Assembly (NCBI GenBank): GCA_021784975.1
Contig: JAJYGU010000397.1
Coordinates: forward strand, 1-13,469
Reading direction: 5' to 3'
From: Planctomycetota bacterium
GTDB taxonomy: Bacteria > Planctomycetota > Planctomycetia > Pirellulales > Thermoguttaceae
Length of the DNA: 13,469 nucleotides
Shown here: piece by piece, positions 1 to 5,826 of the stretch
Layout of the letters: every line of letters begins with the position of its first letter
How positions within the stretch are numbered: the stretch's first letter is position 1
Notes under the pieces: model-generated
The model's input: only the letters and a program-made list of their open reading frames with translations
Databases searched by the model: none
Told to the model about the DNA's origin: nothing
Translations under genes and position numbers: made by a program

Positions 1-840
1 CCCGCAGAGCTGGCCGTTCATTGCGCCGTGGTCGGTGGCGATGAAGTGGTAGCCGATCTTGACCGGGAAGATGAAGGTATTGGTGACGTACTCCCAGTCG
101 CTGCGGCCGAACACGAAACCTTCGCAATTCCTCCACATGTACTGGTAGATCTTGGCCCAATCGCCGCCGACCGCCTTGGCCGACCACCAGTGGCAGTGCC
201 ATTGCACGTTCTCGATCCGGCCGATATCGGTACAGTTGTCCAGCCAAATGCCCCGCCGCAGCACGCAGCCGACCACGCTGCGAATGCGGTGGCGGACGTT
301 TACCTCGGGCCCGATGCGGATGCCGTTGTAGCTGTTGATGAGGGTCACGTTTTCCACCGTGTTGTCGCCGCCCTGAAGGTGGAACGTCCAGGCGTAGGGG
401 TGGATCGCCTCAGGCCTCTGGTCGGGATAGAAAACCGTCAGTCCGGCGACCGTGGCCGAGTCGCCCAGCTCGAACAGCGCCGGGCCGCCCTCTTGGTCTC
501 GCCCGCCGGTGGCCAGGATCACCGTGCCCACCAACGGCTCGATGTAGACCGGGGCCTGGTTGCAGCCCAGCAGGGCCACGCCGCGGGGAATCGTGAGGCT
601 GCCGCCGACCAGGAATCTTCCGGCGGGCAGGCGAACCACGCCGCCTTGTCTCGCGCCCGCGGCGTCGAGGGCCGCTTGGATGGCGGTCGTAACGTCGGTC
701 TGGCCGTCGCTCGGTAGCGAAAGGGCAGCAGCGCCGTTGCCGCTTCCTGTCGTGATCGCTCTCTCTGCTTGCCCTAGGGCGGAATTAACGGCCGTCGAGA
801 GACACAAAATGAGCCACGATGCACGTAGGGTTGTCTTCAC
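1..840 (-). CDS. Secreted right-handed beta-helix (pectate-lyase-like) protein, 3' end off window
   Basis: The reading frame is open from a GTG at 840 to the left edge: 280 codons with no stop, so the C-terminus is missing. The first ~23 residues form a signal peptide: Lys near the start, a hydrophobic stretch, and a probable cleavage after ALG, so export is expected. Residues ~40-92 match the start of the Pectate_lyase_3 beta-helix fold, with 'SDGQTDVTTAIQAALDAAG', then 'GGVVRLPAGRF' and 'SLTIPRGVALLG'. The rest has the irregular repeated short strands and Asn/Gly turns of a parallel beta-helix ('NTVENVTLINSYNGIRIG'). Proteins of this fold bind or cleave polysaccharides; no catalytic residues can be assigned, so the substrate is unknown. 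An AGAGGAGA ribosome site (848-855) lies 7 nt before the GTG and supports the start. Only 29 bp separate it from the lipoprotein gene upstream, so co-transcription is likely. Confidence 0.85.
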   Translation of the reverse strand, partial: MKTTLRASWLILCLSTAVNSALGQAERAITTGSGNGAAALSLPSDGQTDVTTAIQAALDAAGARQGGVVRLPAGRFLVGGSLTIPRGVALLGCNQAPVYIEPLVGTVILATGGRDQEGGPALFELGDSATVAGLTVFYPDQRPEAIHPYAWTFHLQGGDNTVENVTLINSYNGIRIGPEVNVRHRIRSVVGCVLRRGIWLDNCTDIGRIENVQWHCHWWSAKAVGGDWAKIYQYMWRNCEGFVFGRSDWEYVTNTFIFPVKIGYHFIATDHGAMNGQLCG

Positions 841-847
841 AACACGT

Positions 848-855
848 TCTCCTCT
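848..855 (-). promoter_or_regulatory. Ribosome binding site of the beta-helix gene
   Basis: The minus strand reads AGAGGAGA, 7 nt upstream of the GTG at 840. It decides the start, since there is no ATG nearby in frame. Confidence 0.6.
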
Positions 856-869
856 GGTTTAGCTCAAGC

Positions 870-1454
870 CTACTTCTTCACGCTTGCGATCACCTTGTCG
901 AAGACCGGCTTGAGCGAGGCCCACTGCGACTCGGTACATTGGCAGACCACCCGGATGCGGTGATCCATGCTCAGCACCGTGGTGCGGTAGCCGTGGATGG
1001 CTGGTCCGAAAGTGGGCGTGCCGGTGAACTCCGATCTGCGGCCGTCGGTCATGGAGGTCTTCACCACCGTCGGTTCCTGCTCCTTGACGCCGGCTTGCTC
1101 TTCGAATCCTTCTCTTTCTCCGACGTGGACCTTGTGCACGGCCTCGCGGGTGGGGTCCTTGTCTTGCATCTGGCCCTGCGGGCTGCTGATGTCGGCCATG
1201 ATCGAGCCCATCGCGTCGGCGTCCACCGAAATCTCGGCATTGCCCGAGGTGAATTTGGCCCAGGCGCGGCCGGGCACGCCGCCGCCAGTCGCCTCCCAGC
1301 CGGCCGGATACTGGAGTTGGAAGGCGTCGTCCTTGCCCTTGAACGTCTCATAGGTTGTGGGTACGATGGCCGGGCTGCCGCCGCAGCCGCCAAAGCCGCC
1401 GACCAGGCTGATCGCCACAACGAGCCACGCCAGTGCATTGTTACGGGTCTTCAT
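870..1454 (-). CDS. Putative lipoprotein of unknown function (194 aa)
   Basis: The N-terminus has a positive start (MKTRNN), a hydrophobic core (residues ~7-21) and Cys24 in the context GFGGC. That is an imperfect but plausible lipobox, so a lipid-anchored envelope protein is likely. The mature part begins with a short linker and then 'FQLQYPAGWEAT', a pattern like the opening strands of PsbP/DUF1795-type folds, and ends 'FDKVIASVKK', also typical of that kind of domain. This resemblance is by eye only; I do not recognise a specific family. The ATG lies inside the end of the upstream membrane-protein gene (14-nt overlap) and has a good AAGGAG site 6 nt before it at 1461-1466, which suggests translational coupling. 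The gene is followed 29 bp later by the secreted beta-helix gene. The three genes may form one envelope-related operon. Confidence 0.8.
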   Translation of the reverse strand: MKTRNNALAWLVVAISLVGGFGGCGGSPAIVPTTYETFKGKDDAFQLQYPAGWEATGGGVPGRAWAKFTSGNAEISVDADAMGSIMADISSPQGQMQDKDPTREAVHKVHVGEREGFEEQAGVKEQEPTVVKTSMTDGRRSEFTGTPTFGPAIHGYRTTVLSMDHRIRVVCQCTESQWASLKPVFDKVIASVKK

Positions 1455-2382
1455 CGTGATCTCCTTCGGCCGACGACTCGATAGTTGTCTTGGCGATACA
1501 GCCCGCGAGTCGTCCGAGCAGTCGGGCGTATATCAAGATGATGGCTGCCAGAAGCGGTCCGGTATAGACCGGGGTCAGCCAGGGAGATTCGCTCCGCAGT
1601 CCCGCCCGCACAAGCGGTGTCCAACCGATGATCAACGGGGTAGTTTCGAGGAAGAAGAGGCCCCAGGCCCACCAAAGCCGGCCGAGGCTCCGCAGCACGG
1701 TTAGAATCGCCAACGGGACCCATGCGCCCTCGGCCGCCAAGCCGCCCAGCAAAACGAAGGGGAAGGCGGCCAATGTGCCCGCTAGCCCCGAAAACAAAGA
1801 GTGCGAGGGGTTAATGAACTGGACCACCGCCCCGACCAGGCCCGCTTGGAGCCCCAGGGCGATCACCCGCCACAGGTTCAAGACCCATCCCTTCCAATCG
1901 AACTCCGGCGCGATCTCAAAGCTGTCGTAGCCCAACGAGGTGTCTTCAATGATGATCAGGCAGCACGAGACGGCGTAGCCAAGCGTCAGCGTGCCGGCCA
2001 ACAGGGTCGGCAGCCCCAGAAGCCGGGCGCTGGTTCCGCCGAGCACTGCGCCATAGGCGATCCAGAACATCGCTAGCCAACCGGTGATCGTCAGGCCCAG
2101 CGAAATCAGGGTCCACACTCCCAGCGCGCAGAAGTAGAACGGGAAGGTGAAGACCCCGTTGAGCATAGGCCAGCTCGGCGCGGGCGGCGGTTCTCCGGCC
2201 GCGCTGATGCGCGACTCAGGGGCCGATTCGGCGGCCTCGTTCACCCAATCCGGCATGACCCGCGGTTCGATGGGATAGACATCGGCTTGGCCTTTCGCCG
2301 ACTGCGGCGGAGCGCGCAGTTCGTCATCATCCAGCAAGAGCGGGTTCAACCGCACGTTCGGCTTCTTTGAGGGGCTGGTCAC
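1441..2382 (-). CDS. Multi-pass membrane protein of unknown function (313 aa)
   Basis: I place the start at the GTG at 2382 (protein begins TSPSKKPNVRLNPLL), with GGAG 8-9 nt upstream. The frame stays open to an ATG at 2502, but that 40-codon extension is translated from an interspersed palindromic repeat (2406-2502) and is probably not part of the gene. Residues 1-75 are hydrophilic, acidic and Pro-rich, likely cytoplasmic. The rest is strongly hydrophobic, with segments at about 79-112 (one or two helices), 121-146, 171-190, 198-228, 236-253 and 272-292, so six or seven membrane passes. A motif 'CCLIIIEDTSLGYDSFE' followed by 'DWKGWVLNLW' after the third helix resembles a membrane family I have seen in planctomycetes with similar 'IIE.T..G.D' text; no function is known to me. 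The last codons overlap the lipoprotein gene. Confidence 0.75.
   Translation of the reverse strand: MTSPSKKPNVRLNPLLLDDDELRAPPQSAKGQADVYPIEPRVMPDWVNEAAESAPESRISAAGEPPPAPSWPMLNGVFTFPFYFCALGVWTLISLGLTITGWLAMFWIAYGAVLGGTSARLLGLPTLLAGTLTLGYAVSCCLIIIEDTSLGYDSFEIAPEFDWKGWVLNLWRVIALGLQAGLVGAVVQFINPSHSLFSGLAGTLAAFPFVLLGGLAAEGAWVPLAILTVLRSLGRLWWAWGLFFLETTPLIIGWTPLVRAGLRSESPWLTPVYTGPLLAAIILIYARLLGRLAGCIAKTTIESSAEGDHDEDP
1461..1466 (-). promoter_or_regulatory. Ribosome binding site inside the preceding gene
   Basis: AAGGAG on the minus strand, 6 nt before the lipoprotein ATG and within the last codons of the membrane-protein gene. It fixes the lipoprotein start and indicates coupled translation. Confidence 0.6.
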
Positions 2383-2405
2383 GACAAGGACTCCGCCGTG
2401 CAACT

Positions 2406-2502
2406 TTGGAGTGCGGCAATTCATTGCCGCTTTGCCGATGTGTCTTGCAACGTGGACACTACGCGCGGCTCGGAAAAGCGGTGACGAATCACCGCACTCC
2501 AA
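2406..2502. repeat. Double-hairpin palindromic element (interspersed repeat type)
   Basis: The outer arms TTGGAGTGC (2406-2414) and GCACTCCAA (2494-2502) are perfect complements. Inside lie two separate perfect hairpins: GCGGCAA-TTCA-TTGCCGC (2413-2430) and GCGGTGA-CGAA-TCACCGC (2478-2495). The two halves are related, yet they differ at paired positions so that both stems stay fully paired. This is the architecture of a small structured mobile repeat of REP or MITE type. It lies just upstream of the membrane-protein gene and supplies the spurious N-terminal text MECGDSSPLF, which I recall from many over-extended planctomycete gene predictions (memory, not a search). Confidence 0.75.
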
Positions 2503-2574
2503 GTGTTCGGCGGATTAGTTTGGCATATCGGCCTTCAATCCGCAATCACGCCATTGTGGGGGTGGGGGGTGAGG

Positions 2575-2653
2575 GGGGCAGTCCCATTTTCGCGGCGAAG
2601 ACGCGTTCTCTGAGAACCAAGTCTGTTTCGCCGCGAACACTGGGACAGTCCCC
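2575..2653. repeat. Nested palindromic element at the 3' end of the aminotransferase gene
   Basis: Outer arms GGGGCAGTCCCA (2575-2586) and TGGGACAGTCCCC (2641-2653) pair with one slip. The inner arms TTCGCGGCGAA (2589-2599) and TTCGCCGCGAA (2627-2637) pair perfectly. The centre holds GTTCT-CTG-AGAAC (2605-2617). The element ends on the first base of the aminotransferase stop codon. It may be a mobile repeat that also stops or protects the transcript; there is no clear T-run, so a classical intrinsic terminator is not supported. Confidence 0.6.
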
Positions 2654-3882
2654 TACTTGCCCAAGCAGCGCCCGATCTGGCGGACGGCTTGCCGCAAGCG
2701 GTTCTCGTTTTCTACCAAGGCCATGCGGACAAAGCCCTCGCCGGCGGGGCCAAAGCCGGCGCCGGGACTTGCCACCACGTCCCCCTCCTCGAGCAACTTC
2801 ATGGCAAAGTCGAAGGAGGTCATTTGCGATGCCCAAGGCTCGGGGATCTTGGCCCAGACGAACATCGAGGCCTTGGGTCGCTCCACCGGCCAGCCGATGC
2901 GTTCCAGCCCCTCGCAGAGGACGTCGCGACGGCGTTGATAGACGGCCGCCTGGGCCTCTACCGCCGCGTCGGTATGCCTCAAGGCCATGATGGCGGCGAT
3001 CTGGATGGGACGAAACATGCCGTAATCGTAGTACCCTTTGACGGTCGAAAGCGCGCGGAGCATCTCCGCGTTGCCGGCCGCGAAGCCGACCCGCCAGCCG
3101 GCCATGTTGTAGCCCTTGCTCATGGTGGTCAGCTCGACACCCACCTCGATGGCCCCGGGGGCCGCCAGGAAGCTGGGCGTCTTGTAGCCGTCGAAGGTGA
3201 CGTCGGCGTAGGCCAAGTCGCTGACGACCATGAAGCCGTACCGCTTGGCCAGCCGCACTACTTCGACGTAGAACTCCGGCTCGACCACCGTCGTCGAAGG
3301 GTTGTGCGGGAAGTTGACGACCAGGAGTTTGGGGCGGGGGACCAGGTGCCGACAGGTGTAATCGATGTTCCGCAGCAGTAGCTGGCTATCGAAAACCTCC
3401 AACAGGATCGCATTGGCTGCCGCCATGGCCACCGCGTAGAGATGGGCCGGATAGGATGGGGCGGGCACGATGGCGGTGTCGCCCGGTCCCACCAAGGCCA
3501 GGCATATATGGCTGAAGCCTTCCTTCGATCCCAGACAGGCGATCAACTCCCGCTGAGGATCGAGACGGACGCCGTAGTGCTTGAAATACTTGGCGGCCGC
3601 TTCCCGCCTGAGACTGAGAATCCCTTGGGCGGGCGAATAGCCGTGATTCTTGGGATCGCGGGCGGCCTCGGCCAGCTTCTCGATCACCAGGTCTTGCGGC
3701 GGGTCGCTCGGATTGCCCATCCCCAGGTCGATCACGTCCCCGCCTGCCCGCCGCTTCTCATACATCAACTTGTTGATCTGGGCGAACAGGTAGGGCGGCA
3801 ACCGGCGCACCCGTTCGGCTACTTCAATGGTGAACGGTTGGTCGGGGGTATCGGGTTCGCTCTCGGCAGTGACGTCGGACAT
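2653..3882 (-). CDS. alaC: Pyridoxal-phosphate aminotransferase, AlaC type (409 aa)
   Basis: This is a class I (fold type I) aminotransferase of the AlaC/LL-diaminopimelate aminotransferase branch, complete at the usual ~400 residues. It probably makes alanine from pyruvate and glutamate in the cytosol. Visible family marks are 'RLPPYLF' (28-33) and 'DLGMGNPSDPP' (52-62), 'HGYSPAQGI' (80-88), 'GSKEGF' (118-123) and 'PAPSYPAHLYA' (140-150). The catalytic region has 'NFPHNPS' (190-196, Asn194), 'SDLAYADVTFDGYK' (221-234, Asp222 for the cofactor ring nitrogen), and 'TMSKGYNMAGWRVGF' with the Schiff-base lysine at 256. These agree closely with my memory of E. coli AlaC, so alanine aminotransferase is favoured over diaminopimelate or methionine-pathway relatives, but substrate cannot be settled by eye. 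The ATG at 3882 keeps an N-terminal lead of normal length; no clear ribosome site precedes it. It is not tightly linked to either neighbour (156 bp to the HIT gene). Confidence 0.92.
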   Translation of the reverse strand: MSDVTAESEPDTPDQPFTIEVAERVRRLPPYLFAQINKLMYEKRRAGGDVIDLGMGNPSDPPQDLVIEKLAEAARDPKNHGYSPAQGILSLRREAAAKYFKHYGVRLDPQRELIACLGSKEGFSHICLALVGPGDTAIVPAPSYPAHLYAVAMAAANAILLEVFDSQLLLRNIDYTCRHLVPRPKLLVVNFPHNPSTTVVEPEFYVEVVRLAKRYGFMVVSDLAYADVTFDGYKTPSFLAAPGAIEVGVELTTMSKGYNMAGWRVGFAAGNAEMLRALSTVKGYYDYGMFRPIQIAAIMALRHTDAAVEAQAAVYQRRRDVLCEGLERIGWPVERPKASMFVWAKIPEPWASQMTSFDFAMKLLEEGDVVASPGAGFGPAGEGFVRMALVENENRLRQAVRQIGRCLGK

Positions 3883-3900
3883 GGAGAGGGATCAGGGATT

Positions 3901-3920
3901 AGAGGTCAGAGGTCAGAGGT
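3901..3920. repeat. Short tandem repeat, 7-bp unit
   Basis: AGAGGTC-type units repeat with a period of 7 (nearly three copies), flanked on both sides by GGGATTAG/GGGGATTAG. It lies directly upstream of the aminotransferase start, in its 5' untranslated or promoter region. Copy number could vary between strains. No function is evident. Confidence 0.5.
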
Positions 3921-3980
3921 TGGGGATTAGTTTCTTTGGCGAAGGATCTTGGGCCATGTCTGCCAATGCAAAATGAAGAA

Positions 3981-4055
3981 TGCAAAGTGCAAAATGAAAA
4001 ATGGCGGTGGGCCGCCGTGGCTGGTCGTTTTTCATTTTTCATTTTTCAATTTGCA
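3981..4055. repeat. A/T-rich inverted repeat overlapping the 3' end of the HIT gene
   Basis: The arms at 3981-4002 (TGCAAAGTGCAAAATGAAAAAT) and 4034-4055 pair at 20 of 22 positions. The 31-nt centre contains a further GC-rich GCGG/CCGC hairpin. Repeated ATTTTTC units and 'GCAAAATG' units surround it. The composition is unlike the GC-rich neighbours. The last five or so HIT codons and its TGA stop (4039-4041) lie in the right arm, so the repeat has apparently supplied the end of that protein. It could act as a terminator or stabilising stem-loop for the HIT transcript. Confidence 0.65.
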
Positions 4056-4581
4056 ATTCCTTGTCAGCGGCCAGAAGGTCCCAGAGGGCCTCGAGGGACT
4101 GGGGAATGGTACGGACGCCCGCCACCGACGACATGAAACTCGTGTCGCCGCTCCAACGCGGGACGACGTGCCAATGGAGGTGGCCGGGCAGGCCGGCGCC
4201 GGCCACCTGGCCGAGGTTTAAGCCGACATTGTATCCATGCGGATTGAGCACTTTGTCCAAGGTGCCAATCATTCGGCTGATGGTCAAGGCCACCTCCAAC
4301 TGCACCGCTTCGTCGAGCTCATCCAGCCTGGCCACATGCCGCTTGGGGGCAATCAGCAGATGCCCGTTATTATAGGGATACCGATTCAACAAGGTTACCG
4401 AATGCCGGCCGCGCTCGACCACCAGCCGGGCCCGGTCATCGTCGCCGGGCGCGCACTGGCAGAGAAAGCAGCTTGGATCCGCGCCGGCCAGTAGGTTGGC
4501 GACCGGTTGCATTTCAGTGGCGTCCTTGGCCCCTAAAATATACCCAAGCCGCCACGGGGCCCAGAGCTGTTCGTTTGACAC
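4039..4581 (-). CDS. HIT-family nucleotide hydrolase/phosphorylase (180 aa)
   Basis: The protein carries the histidine-triad signature 'GHLHWHVVPRW' with the three histidines at 134, 136 and 138; the middle or last of these forms the transient nucleotidyl intermediate in the family. A zinc site is suggested by 'CFLC' (Cys38, Cys41) and His82. 'LWAPWRLGYI' close to the N-terminus and 'NRYPYNNGHLLIAPKRH' match the Ap4A phosphorylase-like branch of HIT proteins, which split dinucleoside polyphosphates or AMP-conjugates in the cytosol. I chose the GTG at 4581, which puts the LWAPWR motif near residue 6 as usual, with GGGGGA upstream. A longer frame to 4737 is open but would be translated from a palindromic repeat. 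The last few residues (KELQIEK) lie in an A/T-rich inverted repeat, so the native C-terminus may have been altered. It is divergent from scpA. Confidence 0.88.
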   Translation of the reverse strand: MSNEQLWAPWRLGYILGAKDATEMQPVANLLAGADPSCFLCQCAPGDDDRARLVVERGRHSVTLLNRYPYNNGHLLIAPKRHVARLDELDEAVQLEVALTISRMIGTLDKVLNPHGYNVGLNLGQVAGAGLPGHLHWHVVPRWSGDTSFMSSVAGVRTIPQSLEALWDLLAADKELQIEK

Positions 4582-4695
4582 CGGAAGGTCCCCCGATTGG
4601 AGATGTGTGGCCGACAGCCCTAAGTCTAACCGCGCCCCCCGTTTGGAGCAAGGAACCTTCAATCTGCCCAGGTTGGTGGAACACGGTACTCGTCG

Positions 4696-4727
4696 CGCTC
4701 CGCGTGACGGATTCCTCACGCGGAGCG
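4696..4727. repeat. Perfect 12-bp palindrome with 8-nt loop
   Basis: CGCTCCGCGTGA (4696-4707) and TCACGCGGAGCG (4716-4727) are exact reverse complements around CGGATTCC. The flanks (…GGTACTCGTCG / GTGAGGAGCACGG…) also show partial symmetry, so the whole unit may span about 4684-4740. I recall closely similar 'CTCACGCGGAGCGTGAGG' text scattered in planctomycete intergenic regions (from memory). It lies in the divergent promoter region, ~100 bp before the HIT start. Confidence 0.65.
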
Positions 4728-4777
4728 TGAGGAGCACGGCCGGCGTCGCTTTTGGGGCGCCTTCAAGTTGGCATCGG

Positions 4778-4828
4778 TCGCCGGCCGAAACTCAGGATAG
4801 CGAACGCGCGGTCTTTTTCGACCGGCGA
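4778..4828. repeat. Inverted repeat upstream of scpA
   Basis: TCGCCGGCCGAAA (4778-4790) and TTTCGACCGGCGA (4816-4828) are complementary at 12 of 13 positions, separated by 25 nt. The position, ~95 bp upstream of scpA, would suit an operator or an untranslated-region stem, but nothing identifies a binding protein. Confidence 0.4.
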
Positions 4829-4921
4829 AGGTAGAGAACCTTTCGCGGTTGGGCTGGATCGCATGTCTCGGCTGGTGCATCGCTTTCCCCCCGCCCGTCC
4901 TCCCGTTGTTTCCTGCCGCCC

Positions 4922-5701
4922 GTGGTTGATTTCCGCGTCGAGTTGACGATGTTTCGCGGTCCGCTGGACCTGCTGTTGTTCCTGGTGCGCAAGCACGAGG
5001 TGGAGATTACGGCGATTCCTATCGCGGCCATCACCGACCAGTACTTGGGCTATCTGGCGGTGTTGAAGGCGTTAGACGTCAACGCGGTGGCGGATTTCGT
5101 GGAGTGGGCCAGTCTGCTGATCGAGTGGAAATCGCAGCAGGTGTTGCCGCGGTGCGACGAGGTGCAGGAGGAACTGGAAGACCCTCGGCACGAATTGGTC
5201 CGCCGCTTGCTCGAATACAAACAATACCGCGACGCGGCCAGCCTGCTGGAGGAGCGCGGGCGGCTGTGGCAGCAACGCTACCCGCGGCTTTCCAACGACG
5301 TGCCGGCGCACGAACGCGACCTGGCGAGCGAGCCGATCCAAGAGGTGGAGCTGTGGGACTTGGTCAGCGCGTTTGGCCGCGTTCTCCGCGAGACCGAGGC
5401 CGCCAAGCCGTCGAGCATTGTCTACGACGAGACGCCGATCCGCGTTCACATGGCGCGCATCTACACCCGGGTAATGGAGGCCGGCCACCTGGCCTTCCGC
5501 GACCTGTTTGAGCCGCGGATGCACAAGTCGCAGTTGATCGGCATTTTTCTCGCGGTCCTGGAGCTGGCCCGACACCATCACCTTCGCGTCGAGCAAAACG
5601 CCCTGTTCGGCGAAATCTGGCTCCTGCCGCCCCTCCCCGGCAGCCCCCCGCCTGATTTCTCTCACGCCGACGAATACCAACACCAGTCGGTGGAGGCTTG
5701 A
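4922..5701 (+). CDS. scpA: Segregation and condensation protein A (kleisin, 259 aa)
   Basis: ScpA is the kleisin that bridges the two heads of an SMC dimer, with ScpB, in the condensin that organises and segregates the chromosome. The N-terminus 'FRVELTMFRGPLDLLLFLVRKHEVEI' is the family signature. It is followed by 'DQYLGYLAVL', by 'ADFVEWASLLIEWKSQQVLP' (residues ~58-77), and by 'LVRRLLEYKQYRDAASLLEE' (~93-112). A variable acidic linker follows, then a C-terminal winged-helix-like part ('LIGIFLAVLELARHHHLRVEQNALFGEIWL'). Length is normal. I use the GTG at 4922; the only upstream in-frame candidate nearby is a CTG, and no clear ribosome site is present, so the start is somewhat uncertain. 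It is the only plus-strand gene here. No scpB follows, which is unusual because the two are often adjacent. It converges on acsE. Confidence 0.93.
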   Translation: MVDFRVELTMFRGPLDLLLFLVRKHEVEITAIPIAAITDQYLGYLAVLKALDVNAVADFVEWASLLIEWKSQQVLPRCDEVQEELEDPRHELVRRLLEYKQYRDAASLLEERGRLWQQRYPRLSNDVPAHERDLASEPIQEVELWDLVSAFGRVLRETEAAKPSSIVYDETPIRVHMARIYTRVMEAGHLAFRDLFEPRMHKSQLIGIFLAVLELARHHHLRVEQNALFGEIWLLPPLPGSPPPDFSHADEYQHQSVEA

Positions 5702-5737
5702 ATTCGATGCTTGTACAACGGGCGGGATGAACTGATA

Positions 5738-5814
5738 CGTTTGGCGGCCGACGGAAGGTCGACCCTTTGCCGGGAATCGCCGCCGTACCGGCCGGCCGCT
5801 AAACGTTTTGTTTT
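5738..5814 (+). terminator. Candidate terminator after scpA
   Basis: CGTTTGGCGGCCG (5738-5750) pairs with CGGCCGCTAAACG (5793-5805) at 12 of 13 positions, and the stem can be extended by ACGG/CCGT. The loop includes a small GGTCGACC palindrome. The right arm runs into TTTTGTTTTG on the plus strand, as expected for an intrinsic terminator, although the loop is long. It lies in the 125-bp gap between convergent scpA and acsE and could stop transcription from both sides. Confidence 0.45.
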
Positions 5815-5826
5815 GCGCCCCTCGGC

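Larger units (their letters stand above)
4582..4921. other. 340-bp divergent intergenic region between the HIT gene and scpA
   Basis: No coding sequence is supported here. The region must hold the promoters of both divergent genes, but I cannot pick out convincing -35/-10 pairs. It contains the palindrome at 4696-4727 and an inverted repeat at 4778-4828, each listed separately. The remainder is GC-rich with short open frames in several directions that look like chance. Confidence 0.6.

Noticed and set aside
28..717. Plus-strand frame of 229 codons at the left edge
   Set aside because: The minus strand in the same place encodes a coherent signal peptide and beta-helix protein, so the plus frame is a shadow.
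2383..2502. N-terminal extension of the membrane protein to an ATG at 2502
   Set aside because: The extension is the translation of an interspersed double-hairpin repeat; the GTG at 2382 with GGAG upstream is preferred.
3961..4060. Repeated GCAAAATG/ATTTTTC units as a possible CRISPR array
   Set aside because: Units are very short, lack regular spacers and form an inverted repeat; no cas genes are near.
4582..4737. N-terminal extension of the HIT protein to 4737
   Set aside because: It would add 52 residues of Arg/Ser-rich text from a palindromic repeat; HIT relatives begin just before LWAPWR.
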